64,000 nucleotides of DNA from Fen-1359 sp963710355 (GTDB lineage: Bacteria; Planctomycetota; Phycisphaerae; Sedimentisphaerales; Anaerobacaceae): positions 1 to 64,000 of the forward strand of contig CAVPZU010000001.1 in NCBI GenBank assembly GCA_963710355.1, given 5' to 3'. Positions 44,052-52,679 of this stretch are shown here, piece after piece. A model generated the notes under the pieces. The model worked only from the letters and a program-made list of their open reading frames with translations, had not been told where the DNA came from and did no database searches. Position 1 is the stretch's first letter. The number at the start of each line of letters is the position of its first letter. The position numbers and the translations under genes are program-made.

Positions 44052-45179
44052 ATGAAGGCGAATTTGTGTTCGAGAAATTTTATACAATTTCATCCGCTCA
44101 ATAGGTTAAATAGAGGGTTAATTCAATTAGATATATTTAACAGAGAAAATTCTAAGCCATTTCAGCGGAGTGTTAGAGAACAAAGATTCGCAGCTTGTAT
44201 GGAATCATTTTACCGGAATGTTATTCGATTGCATCGATTACTTGATTCAATTGCGGGACATCTTAACGTATCTTATGATTCAAAAGATAGGAAGCAGCCG
44301 TACCAATACCATATTGTTAAGAATTCAATTACGTTGGGTAATGATCTCTTTTTATTTTTCGTTGTTATGAAAGTATTATTGGATGATATGGCGTTTTTCG
44401 TCCCCTTTTATTTTCCCGAACCTATAAAGTACGGTAAAAAAGTTCAAGACTTGCGGGACGAAGAATCCTCTCTTTCTTTTAGTCAGTTTGAATATTTTTT
44501 CTTTCAGAATGAAGACCTTGATAAGGATTTTGCAAATATTTTGAAAGCAAATGATGAATGGACTAAAGAGATATGTAATACACGAAATTTTTTAGTCCAT
44601 CAATTTCATGATATATCTTTGTACGATGATTATTGGACGCATTCATGTTGTGCCCTACTTTACGAATTCTATAAACTAAAGACTTTTATTCCTAATATGT
44701 TGACATATGTAGCAAAAACGTATTTTTGTTTTGTCAGGTTTACGCATCAATACGAAGAACATTTTAAAAAGATGTGTGAAATCCGATTTCCTAAATTTGA
44801 ATACTTTTCTTCAGGCCATGCGTATTCTAGTGGTTTAGGAAAAACGCATTTGTTTTTTTCAGGTCTAGGACGGTTATTGCAAAACGGCATTCTAATCAGG
44901 ATTCACCCTGCACAGAGAATGCGTATCCCTAAAATACTGGAATATTTTATGCGTGAGGAAAGAATTGTTTGTGGTATATGCTCTCGCTATGAAATCAAAA
45001 TCAAGCCTTTCATAGAAAATTATGTAATCATCTTCTCATATTGCGGTTGCGGTAATCCTTTATCAATACCTTTGAGAGTCGAGAGAAATTTTTACCCTCA
45101 TTTTATGGATCAAAATCAAAAACATATAATTGACAGTTTGATCCCATATGAATTGAAAATGAAAATATTAGCCTTATAG
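44052..45179 (+). CDS. AT-rich accessory protein with HEPN-like motif
   Basis: The gene is much more AT-rich than its neighbours and stands alone. It encodes 375 residues from ATG 44052, mostly helical and aromatic-rich. The segment TRNFLVHQFHD (about residues 177-187) matches the RX4-6H motif of HEPN ribonucleases, which act in toxin and abortive-infection systems. The C-terminal third has cysteines (CGIC, CGCG) that could bind zinc. There is no antitoxin-like gene beside it. A defence role is inference from one motif and from its isolated, transferred look. It could equally be an unrelated helical protein. Confidence 0.55.
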   Translation: MKANLCSRNFIQFHPLNRLNRGLIQLDIFNRENSKPFQRSVREQRFAACMESFYRNVIRLHRLLDSIAGHLNVSYDSKDRKQPYQYHIVKNSITLGNDLFLFFVVMKVLLDDMAFFVPFYFPEPIKYGKKVQDLRDEESSLSFSQFEYFFFQNEDLDKDFANILKANDEWTKEICNTRNFLVHQFHDISLYDDYWTHSCCALLYEFYKLKTFIPNMLTYVAKTYFCFVRFTHQYEEHFKKMCEIRFPKFEYFSSGHAYSSGLGKTHLFFSGLGRLLQNGILIRIHPAQRMRIPKILEYFMREERIVCGICSRYEIKIKPFIENYVIIFSYCGCGNPLSIPLRVERNFYPHFMDQNQKHIIDSLIPYELKMKILAL

Positions 45180-45362
45180 TCATATAAGAAAGTCGAGAAT
45201 TATATTACTACTGCAAAACCCGTTGCTGGTGTGACTTTCCCGAACGATATCTGGGTCAAGATGACAACCGTTTGGCAGAGGTGTTAAATGTAGGTGGAAA
45301 TATGAACCCCGTCAAGTCGTGGCAGTGTTAACCAAAATGTAAATGGGAATTTTGTTTATGAG

Positions 45363-46937
45363 TCATGGCAGTAGCAGGCTTTTGCCCGTCATCTCTTCAG
45401 GCTGCGGCAGACCCATTATTTCGAGCATAGTCGGCCCGATGTCGGCCAGGCAGCCGCCCTGACGAAGTTGCCTGCCTTTATAGCGTTCGTCAAAAATGAT
45501 GAACGGCACATCGCCAATCGTATGGGCTGTATGCGGCTGATTTTCCTTAAAGTCCCACATCTTTTCGAAGTTGCCGTGGTCGGCGGTGATAATCGCCGAA
45601 CCGCCCATCTCTTTTACCTTATCGAGAATTTTGCCGACACAACTATCGACGGCCTCGGCGGCCTTTATCGCCGCCTCCAGAACTCCCGTATGCCCGACCA
45701 TATCCGGATTGGCAAAATTGATTACCATCACGTCATATTTATCCGAAGCCAATCTTTCCAGCACGACCTCGCAAACCTCGAAAGCTGACATCTCGGGTTT
45801 TAAATCATAAGTTCGAACTCGCGGTGAAGGAACTATCTGTCTGTCCTCACCCGGGAACGGCTTTTCCGCATAGTCGTTGAAAAAGAATGTCACGTGGGCA
45901 TATTTTTCCGTCTCTGCACAGCGGAACTGCGCCAGGCCGAGGCTGCTCCAATATGCGGCGAGGATGTTTTTCATTTTCGGCGGCTTCGGGAACGCCACAG
46001 GCGCAGGTATTGTGGCGTCATATTCTGTCAAACACACATAGTAAATGTCCGGTTTCGTTGCCCTGTTGAATTCCTTGAAGTCTGTTTGAACGAGTGCGCG
46101 GGTAATCTCTCGCGGCCTGTCCCCGCGGAAGTTGAAGAAAATCACCCCGTCGCCGTCATCTATTGTGGCTATCGGCATACCTTCGTCATTGACGATTGCC
46201 GTCGGCTCAATGAATTCATCGGTCACTTGCTTGCCGTAGCTTTGTGCAACGGCCTCGGCGGCGCTCTTTGCCTTATTGCCTTTGCCGTTTCGCATACACT
46301 CGTAAGCCTTCTGCACTCGCTCCCATCGGCTGTCCCGGTCCATCGCATAGAATCTGCCTATCACGGATGCAATTTTGCCTACGCCGATTTGCTTTGCCTT
46401 CGCCTCGATTTGGGCAATGTAGCCTGCGCCGCTGTCGGGCGGTGAATCCCGGCCATCTGTGAATGCGTGGATAAAGACCTTTGCCACATTGTTTCTTTTG
46501 GCAAGTTCGAGCAGCCCGTATAAATGCTCTAAAAATGAATGAACGCCGATATCGCTGCAAAGACCCAATAAGTGCATCTTCCCGTTGCGTTTTTTTACAA
46601 ATTCGATGAGGTTCAGGAATTCGGAATTCTTGAAAAATGAGCCGTCGGCAATTGCAAGGCTGATTCGCACCGATTCCTGCGGCACCATTCTGCCGGCGCC
46701 GATATTCTGGTGGCCTACTTCGCTGTTTCCCATCGTCCCTTTTGGCAGGCCGACATATTCTCCATAGGTATGAATCAGGCAATTCGGGAACTCGGCCATC
46801 AGCATATCGTTCACTGGAACTTTTGCACATTTTGGGGTGTTGAATTTGTCTTCATCGGGGTTGGGGTTATAGCCCCACCCGTCGCGGATGATTAAAACGA
46901 ATGGTTTTCTTTCCAGAAGTGCCTTTTTCTTTGCCAT
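45363..46937 (-). CDS. gpmI: 2,3-bisphosphoglycerate-independent phosphoglycerate mutase
   Basis: This glycolytic enzyme interconverts 3- and 2-phosphoglycerate with two manganese ions. Family landmarks are RDGWGYN (first metal site), the active serine in GNSEVGHQNIGAGR, FTDGRDSPP, NFRGDRPREITRA and the C-terminal ITADHGNFE and PHTAHT metal ligands. It has 524 residues, normal length. An ATG at 46937 starts it. The 348-base gap before the next gene holds one palindrome (46989-47003). Confidence 0.95.
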   Translation of the reverse strand: MAKKKALLERKPFVLIIRDGWGYNPNPDEDKFNTPKCAKVPVNDMLMAEFPNCLIHTYGEYVGLPKGTMGNSEVGHQNIGAGRMVPQESVRISLAIADGSFFKNSEFLNLIEFVKKRNGKMHLLGLCSDIGVHSFLEHLYGLLELAKRNNVAKVFIHAFTDGRDSPPDSGAGYIAQIEAKAKQIGVGKIASVIGRFYAMDRDSRWERVQKAYECMRNGKGNKAKSAAEAVAQSYGKQVTDEFIEPTAIVNDEGMPIATIDDGDGVIFFNFRGDRPREITRALVQTDFKEFNRATKPDIYYVCLTEYDATIPAPVAFPKPPKMKNILAAYWSSLGLAQFRCAETEKYAHVTFFFNDYAEKPFPGEDRQIVPSPRVRTYDLKPEMSAFEVCEVVLERLASDKYDVMVINFANPDMVGHTGVLEAAIKAAEAVDSCVGKILDKVKEMGGSAIITADHGNFEKMWDFKENQPHTAHTIGDVPFIIFDERYKGRQLRQGGCLADIGPTMLEIMGLPQPEEMTGKSLLLP

Positions 46938-46988
46938 AGCTAAGAAACCTTTCCTGTGCTACTCTGCAAAGCGCCTACTACGCCGAAG

Positions 46989-47003
46989 TCCGCCGCAGGT
47001 GGA
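46989..47003. repeat. Palindrome TCCGCC-GCA-GGTGGA upstream of gpmI
   Basis: A one-mismatch copy of the TCCGCC palindrome family. The rest of the 46938-47285 gap shows no gene, only AT-rich sequence toward the TPR gene. Confidence 0.5.
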
Positions 47004-47285
47004 CGAAGGCCGGAAGCGAGGCTTCTTTGCTATGTAGCACGAGCACAAACGACACAGACGCTCTCCACCCTCGTCATCGTTAAAACTTTAGCTAAATTAA
47101 CAATTCAGTATCATATAAGATTAAGCAGGTTTTGTCAAACATTACCATCAGGAAACAATTTAGTTGACCTGCTGAAATTTTTGACAATAATTTGTTCAAA
47201 CTTATAATTCTAAAAGGCCGATAATTGTATGAATGCAGCTGCCAGCGTTCAGAACAGGGATGGATTAGTGGAAAGGCGATTTTCT

Positions 47286-48291
47286 ATGTCTAAAAAGACA
47301 AATATCCTTCTTGTGATATTCATTTTTCCCCTTGGTCTTTTTTTATTTTCAGGATGCCGCAGTCTGCCTTTATTTTCAGGAAGCCACAGGGCAGGCAGGG
47401 CTCGGGATTTGTATGTCGAGGCGGTTATGCATTCCGAGCTTAACCAAAAAGAGGAGGCGATAGCCAAGCTCAATGCCGCTGTGCAGATAAATAACAGATA
47501 TTCGATTGCTTATTCATTGCTCGGCGATATTTATCAGGAGATAAAGGAATACGAGAAAAGTGCGGCCGCTTACGAAAAGGCGACGAGGCTTTTCCCGTGG
47601 TCGTTTGATGATTATTTCAATCTCGGCAAGGTTTATCAGTTAATGGAGCGGTTTGACAGGGCGGTGCCGGCCTACTCCAGGGCCTGTGAGCTTAACCCCA
47701 CCCATCTCCAGGCTCATCTTAATAATGCTCAATGCTGCTATATGCTCGAAGATTACGACAACGCCCTTAAATACGGCTTGCTCGCAGAGCAGTTAGACCC
47801 CAATGCCCCACAGATTCAGAAAATGCTGGGGGGTATTTATGAGCTGAAAAAGGATTATGAGCAGGCCATCCGTTATTATAAGCGGTTGCTTGAAAACCAG
47901 ACCGACAACACCGAAGTTATGACCTCGCTCGCTCTTGCCTATGTAAAGACTAATCGAAACGACCCCGCAAAGGAGCTTTTGAATTCTATTATCCAGAAAG
48001 AACCGGATAATGGAATGGCCTATCGGTATCTCGGCTACTGTTATCTGAAACTCGATGACAGAGATAATGCCGTTGCCAGTTACAGCAGGGCGGTTCAGAT
48101 TGACGACACAGACTGGGATGCGCAGAGGCCTTGGTGTTGCTTATATATTCAAGGGTATGAAAGAGGACGGCACGGTTGATGAACAAATGAGAACGAAGGC
48201 GGTTGAGCAGTGGAATATGTCCCTCAAACTCAAACCTGACCAGCCGAATGCGGAAAGGCTGGTTAGACTAATCAACGGATATTCACAATAA
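47286..48291 (+). CDS. TPR-repeat lipoprotein, one frameshift near the end
   Basis: From ATG 47286 (MSKKTNILL) the protein has a lipoprotein leader ending LFSGC. Then come about seven tetratricopeptide repeats (for example AIAKLNAAVQINNRYSIAYS and DDYFNLGKVYQLMERFDRAV). Such proteins scaffold complexes at the membrane. The first frame ends at 48179 with non-TPR residues. From about 48122 the other frame continues RGLGVAYIFKGMKEDGTVDE and a final TPR-like helix to a stop at 48291. One missing base near 48120-48126 explains it. A hairpin terminator follows at 48346. Confidence 0.82.
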
Positions 48292-48315
48292 GCCAAAAGT
48301 TGGTTAAGAAAGTTA

Positions 48316-48927
48316 ATGAGTGAGCCTCTGCACAAACAAACAAATGCCCGGCCAAAAAACGGTCGGGTTTTTTTGTCCCGTCTTTATTCGCCGGATGCAC
48401 GGCGGATTACCTTAAAGCCAACTGCCGACCCCCCTGCACACCTAATTTTCTGGCTGTCCTTCGCTGCAGGGCTAATTCTCGATTTGTGGACTAAAAGTGC
48501 CGCATTTAAATATTTGCAGAGTGGACATATCAACGGTATTTCTGTGATAAACGGCTTTTTGCAGATAGTCCGCACCGAAAATACCGGAGCCGCCTTTGGA
48601 ATCGCATCAGGTATGTACCGCCTTCTGACGGCTGTATCATTTGCTGCGATGATAATAGTCCTTTTGATATTTTTATTTGGCAGGGTAAAGTGCGGCTCTT
48701 TTTATCTTGCGATGGGTTTTCTTGCCGCCGGAATAAGCGGAAATCTATATGACAGAATTTTTAATAATGGGAGGGTGCGGGATTTCATTGATGTTGTCTA
48801 TTGGCCGGGAAGACACTGGCCCGCCTTTAATGTCGCCGACAGTTTATTGTGTATCGCTGTAGGTATCATCCTTTTACTGAGCTTCACTGGGAAGCTTTAT
48901 CAAAAACATGGTCAGCAACAAAAATAG
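48316..48927 (+). CDS. lspA: Signal peptidase II (prolipoprotein peptidase)
   Basis: LspA removes the signal peptides of the lipoproteins, several of which are in this window. Four helices and the catalytic motifs NTGAAFG, GNLYDR with GRVRDFID, and AFNVADS carry the two aspartates. The core starts near residue 40; the first 35 residues are unusual and their DNA contains a complete terminator hairpin (48346-48377). The true start is therefore probably later than ATG 48316; TTG 48373 is a candidate but lies in the T tract with no ribosome site. The gene overlaps the convergent DUF151 gene by 44 bases. Confidence 0.88.
   Translation: MSEPLHKQTNARPKNGRVFLSRLYSPDARRITLKPTADPPAHLIFWLSFAAGLILDLWTKSAAFKYLQSGHINGISVINGFLQIVRTENTGAAFGIASGMYRLLTAVSFAAMIIVLLIFLFGRVKCGSFYLAMGFLAAGISGNLYDRIFNNGRVRDFIDVVYWPGRHWPAFNVADSLLCIAVGIILLLSFTGKLYQKHGQQQK
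48346..48377 (+). terminator. Rho-independent terminator inside the lspA 5' end
   Basis: CCCGGCC-AAAAAAC-GGTCGGG followed by seven T forms a strong terminator 55 bases after the TPR gene stop. It falls within the predicted N-terminus of lspA, so either lspA starts further on or the hairpin attenuates it. Confidence 0.75.
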
Positions 48928-49279
48928 GGATATTTGACGCAGCAGCCAGTGCAATGGCATCGGACGGCCTCGAATCGATTTCTTTTTTTTCGCCGTTCAG
49001 GATAAGTGTTATCTTTGCAAAAAAAGTATGATGACGCAGGTCGTTTACAACGACTTTCTCGACCTTTGCCCCGAGGCTTGCGATTATGCTCTCCAGCAGC
49101 TCGTGCGTCATTGGCCGGGGCGGCTTAATCCCCTTTATCCTCCGGTCTATTGCAAAAATCTCCGCAATTCCTATCACAATCGGCAGCGTCCGCTCGCCGT
49201 CGATCTCCTTCAGGACGATTACCTGCTGGTCGCTCGTCTCATTGATAATGATTCGGGATAATTCTACCCTTGTTTCCAT
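48884..49279 (-). CDS. Bifunctional nuclease family protein (DUF151)
   Basis: The 131-residue protein has the DUF151 pattern: VELSRIIINETSDQQVIVLKE, the LPIVIGIAEIFAI motif, RPMTHELL and SRPSDAIALA. Plant and some bacterial members cut DNA and RNA; in bacteria the role is often unclear. Length and motifs are normal. The 3' end overlaps lspA on the opposite strand by 44 bases. Confidence 0.9.
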   Translation of the reverse strand: METRVELSRIIINETSDQQVIVLKEIDGERTLPIVIGIAEIFAIDRRIKGIKPPRPMTHELLESIIASLGAKVEKVVVNDLRHHTFFAKITLILNGEKKEIDSRPSDAIALAAASNIPIFVADHVFDKASQ

Positions 49280-49327
49280 ATTTTTCTTAAAAACAGTGTT
49301 AATCCGTGTCTAATTTTTCTCTTTTTT

Positions 49328-49347
49328 AATCCGTGTCAATCCGTGTA
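49328..49347. repeat. Tandem AATCCGTGTN repeat (2 adjacent units and two nearby)
   Basis: Two adjacent 10-base units AATCCGTGTC and AATCCGTGTA, with further single copies at 49301 and 49397. They lie between the DUF151 and valS genes on either side of a TCCGCC palindrome. Confidence 0.55.
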
Positions 49348-49355
49348 ATTCGTTG

Positions 49356-49370
49356 TCCGCCTTCGGCGGA
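49356..49370. repeat. Palindrome TCCGCC-TTC-GGCGGA downstream of valS
   Basis: A perfect intergenic copy of the dispersed palindrome between the DUF151 gene and the 3' end of valS. Confidence 0.6.
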
Positions 49371-49414
49371 TTGTTTTTTACACTTCTCACTACATCAATC
49401 CGTGGTAAAACAAC

Positions 49415-52400
49415 TTATTTCTCCAGTCCCCGCAGGTGCTTTTCGATTTGTTTGAGCTGTTCTGTTAGTTCCGCCACTTTCTCTTTTGCCTGTTTTACCA
49501 CGGCAGGCTTCGCCTTTGCAACAAAATTCTCGTTTGCCAATTTCGCCTCAGCGGCTTTTATCCAGTTTTCAACCTGTTCCTTTTGCTTGTTGAGTTTGGA
49601 ACGCTCGGTTTCAATATCGAGGGCGTAATGGACATAAATTGCCATTACATCAGTGATTGAAACAGTGGCATTATCAGGTTTGACAACAGAGATACCTGCT
49701 TGGAGACCTTTTACGCCGGCTGATTGTTCAATCAGTTTTACATTTTTATTAAGTATGTCGGCGTTTTCCTTCAATGTTTTTATGGATACTTGTAATAGTT
49801 CTTTCGGGGGTATATTTTGGTTGCTTCGAATATCCCGAATAGTGCGAACTGCCGTTTGCACAAGGTCTATCTCTTTTTCCGCCTGTTCGTAAACTAAAGC
49901 ATCGATTTGTCTCGGCCATTGCGCAATCACAAGTGCATCAGCTTTTGTGCCGTCAGCTATGCCGGCCAGTTTCCTTACAGGAGCGATTTTCTTAAGTTTC
50001 TGAAATATGCCCTCTGTGATAAACGGCACGAACGGATGCAAAAGCCGCAGCGTCTGGTCAAGCACAAACGCCAGAACATTTTGCACAATTGGCCTTTGCT
50101 CCTCATCTTGCAGCCTTTTTTTAATCCATTCGAGGTACCAATCGCAAAAATCATTCCAGAAAAATTTGTATAACTGCGACAACGGCTCGCTGAACTGATA
50201 ATTCTCCAGCGACCCTGTCGTCTCTGAAATGGTCTTTGCCAGGCGGGACAGAATCCATTTATCGACCACTGTTAACTTGTCTTTGTCGAATTTGTCGGCA
50301 TCGATGCCTTCGAGGTTCATCATCGCAAATCGCGATGCGTTCCAGAGTTTGTTGCAAAAATTCCTGCCGATATCGAATTTCGGCGATGTATTTGCACACC
50401 TGCCGTCCGGCAAAGTCATTGAGACAACCGGCATTCTGATGTCCTGCGTCTCGGTTGTCATACTTGCAAGCGTAAATCGCATCGCATCTGCGCCGTGGCT
50501 GTCAATCACAACCAGCGGGTCGATGCCGTTGCCCAAACTTTTACTCATCTTTCTGCCTTCGCCGTCCTGTATCATCGCGTGAATATAAACATCGCTAAAA
50601 GGTATATCGCCCGCACAGTATTGGCCCATCATAACCATTCGCGACACCCAAAGCGTTATGATTTCGCGAGCGGTGCAGAGGAGATTGCCGGGATAAAAAG
50701 TTTTCAATTCAGCCGTCTCTTCCGGCCACCCCATCGTACTGAACGGCCACAACGCAGAACTAAACCACGTATCCAGAACATCAGCGTCACGTGTGCAGGT
50801 TTTAATTCGCTGGTGAAGATTTATGATATATTTGAACGCATCCTCTCCGAATTTCTTCCTGAATTCGTTGTTGTCGGCCACATCTTTCTTCAGTTGCTCT
50901 CTTGTTCTGCTTCCGCTTTTGTGGCTGAGAATCTTACTTAGAAGTTCTAATATCTCATCTACCTTCTCGATTTTCCCACAGACATAAAATGGATAAGTCC
51001 CTTCGATAAGCCGAGGAGAACGATAATATGCAACTTCTTTATCAACATCAACACCACACTTCCTCAAGAACTCAAGTACATGAGTTTCACATTCTTTGTC
51101 ATGTTTGTTGTCTGGTTCGCCTATTTTTCTATAATGGGCAGACGAGAATGTGATTGTCCAAGCTGGTATTCTGTGCCCCCACCATAGTTGTCTGCTTATT
51201 GGCCAGTCGCGAAGGTTCTCTAACCAGCTTTTATAAGTATTCGCATATCTTTCCGGTATGAATCGCAATCTGCCATCGAGCAGCGGCGCCAACGCCAGAC
51301 CTGCAAGTGAATTTACCGGCACATCAGTGCCTTCGATAAGGCCAGAGCCGAATTTTTCAGCCAGATGCTCAATCGGTTTTTTTACCGCTATATACCACTG
51401 GTCTGAAAGATACGGCTCAATCGGCACGTGACTGCGATAACTATGGCCTACCTCGTGAGTGTATTCTTTAACATCCTCAAGAAGGTTTTCATTTCTAAAC
51501 CATTCGACAACTGCCTCGCGGGCCTCGAAACGGTCCATACCAATAAGATTTTCCACGTCAGGATTTTTAATCTGCTCCCAGTCCTCCCAGCCGAATTTGT
51601 CGCTTATTGAGCCATCCAGCGCCATTATATTTATAACAGGCAGGTTATGTCGCAGACCGATTTCCCAGTCGTCCGGGTCGTGCGCAGGCGTCACCTTCAA
51701 AAAGCCTGTCGAATATCTCGCCTTTTCATCTTCACTTTCAGAATTCGGCAAAGCAACATGTTCATCAGCAATAATCGGAATAATCCTGCCGACAATCGGC
51801 AGCCGAACAGTTTTACCCACCAGATATTTCGCACGTTTATCCGCCGGATTCATCGCAACCGCCGTATCGCCCAGCATTGTTTCCGGCCTTGTCGTCGCAA
51901 CCGTCACATACTCTATCGTCTTGCCGCCGATTTTAACGGGTTCAACCAATGGATATTGCAGATACCAGAAATGCCCCTTGACCGTTTCGTGCTCAACCTC
52001 ATCGTCTGCAAGCACCGTTTGCGTGGCGGGGTCCCAGTTGACAAGCCTCTTGCCGCGGTAAATCAGTTCGTCTTTGAATAATTTAAAGAACGCTGCCCGC
52101 ACCGCCTTTGCACAAACCTCATCCATTGTAAAGCGTGTCCGCTGCCAGTCGCACGAGCAGCCCATTGCCTTTAGCTGCTCCAATATCCTCGCCTCGTATT
52201 CATCCTTCCACGCCTGAACGCGGGCGACAAAATCCTGCCGTGAAAAATCGGTGCGCCTTTTGCCTTCTTCGGCCAGAATCTGTTTTTCCACTACCGTCTG
52301 CGTTGCGATGCCTGCGTGGTCTGTGCCAGGCATCCAGAGGGTATTGAACTGCCGCATCCTATGGAAACGAATCAGTATATCCTGAAGGGTATTGTTAAGG

Positions 52401-52594
52401 GCGTGGCCCAGATGCAGCGGGGCGGTGACATTCGGCGGCGGAATCACGATACAATATGATGGTGAGCTTGTCGAACCATAGGTCTTGTCGGAACGGCCGG
52501 CCTTTGCGTGAAAAAGATTGCCCTCCTCCCAGATTTCTTGTGCAAACTCCTCCGTTATTTTCGGCTCATAAACCTTTGACAGCTCTTCGCTCAT
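49415..52594 (-). CDS. valS: Valyl-tRNA synthetase with a large internal insert
   Basis: This class I synthetase charges tRNA-Val. ATG 52594 follows AGGGAA; the longer frame upstream reads through a repeat array. PPPNVTAPLHLGHAL is the HIGH region, the editing domain follows, and RKMSKSLGN is intact. A C-terminal coiled coil ends the protein (about 1059 residues, longer than the usual 880-950). Two oddities stand out. An in-frame dispersed repeat (52459-52479) sits near the N-terminus (TYGSTSSPSY). In addition about 125 residues, rather than about 45, separate HRIPAW from DVLDTWFSSALWP, replacing the usual zinc-ribbon part. Confidence 0.95.
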   Translation of the reverse strand: MSEELSKVYEPKITEEFAQEIWEEGNLFHAKAGRSDKTYGSTSSPSYCIVIPPPNVTAPLHLGHALNNTLQDILIRFHRMRQFNTLWMPGTDHAGIATQTVVEKQILAEEGKRRTDFSRQDFVARVQAWKDEYEARILEQLKAMGCSCDWQRTRFTMDEVCAKAVRAAFFKLFKDELIYRGKRLVNWDPATQTVLADDEVEHETVKGHFWYLQYPLVEPVKIGGKTIEYVTVATTRPETMLGDTAVAMNPADKRAKYLVGKTVRLPIVGRIIPIIADEHVALPNSESEDEKARYSTGFLKVTPAHDPDDWEIGLRHNLPVINIMALDGSISDKFGWEDWEQIKNPDVENLIGMDRFEAREAVVEWFRNENLLEDVKEYTHEVGHSYRSHVPIEPYLSDQWYIAVKKPIEHLAEKFGSGLIEGTDVPVNSLAGLALAPLLDGRLRFIPERYANTYKSWLENLRDWPISRQLWWGHRIPAWTITFSSAHYRKIGEPDNKHDKECETHVLEFLRKCGVDVDKEVAYYRSPRLIEGTYPFYVCGKIEKVDEILELLSKILSHKSGSRTREQLKKDVADNNEFRKKFGEDAFKYIINLHQRIKTCTRDADVLDTWFSSALWPFSTMGWPEETAELKTFYPGNLLCTAREIITLWVSRMVMMGQYCAGDIPFSDVYIHAMIQDGEGRKMSKSLGNGIDPLVVIDSHGADAMRFTLASMTTETQDIRMPVVSMTLPDGRCANTSPKFDIGRNFCNKLWNASRFAMMNLEGIDADKFDKDKLTVVDKWILSRLAKTISETTGSLENYQFSEPLSQLYKFFWNDFCDWYLEWIKKRLQDEEQRPIVQNVLAFVLDQTLRLLHPFVPFITEGIFQKLKKIAPVRKLAGIADGTKADALVIAQWPRQIDALVYEQAEKEIDLVQTAVRTIRDIRSNQNIPPKELLQVSIKTLKENADILNKNVKLIEQSAGVKGLQAGISVVKPDNATVSITDVMAIYVHYALDIETERSKLNKQKEQVENWIKAAEAKLANENFVAKAKPAVVKQAKEKVAELTEQLKQIEKHLRGLEK
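52459..52479. repeat. Dispersed repeat ATGGTGAGCTTGTCGAACCAT inside valS
   Basis: A copy of the GGTGAGCCTGTCGAACC element with palindromic ATGGT and ACCAT ends. It is read in frame on the minus strand just before the HIGH region of valyl-tRNA synthetase. Confidence 0.7.
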
Positions 52595-52620
52595 TTTCCC
52601 TGCTAATTCAAAACTCCCTG

Positions 52621-52644
52621 TGCCTTTGCTCCTTTGCGCCTTTA
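52621..52644. repeat. Octamer array, unit NNCCTTTG (3 units)
   Basis: TGCCTTTG, CTCCTTTG and CGCCTTTA in 8-base register, matching the array at 11101-11124. It lies between valS and rho. Confidence 0.6.
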
Positions 52645-52651
52645 TACTATC

Positions 52652-52679
52652 CGCTCTACGCTCCACGCTATACGCTAAT
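52652..52679. repeat. Heptamer array, unit CGCTNNA (4 units)
   Basis: CGCTCTA, CGCTCCA, CGCTATA and CGCTAAT in register. The last unit covers the stop codon of rho. Two arrays of different unit length thus adjoin here. Confidence 0.7.
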
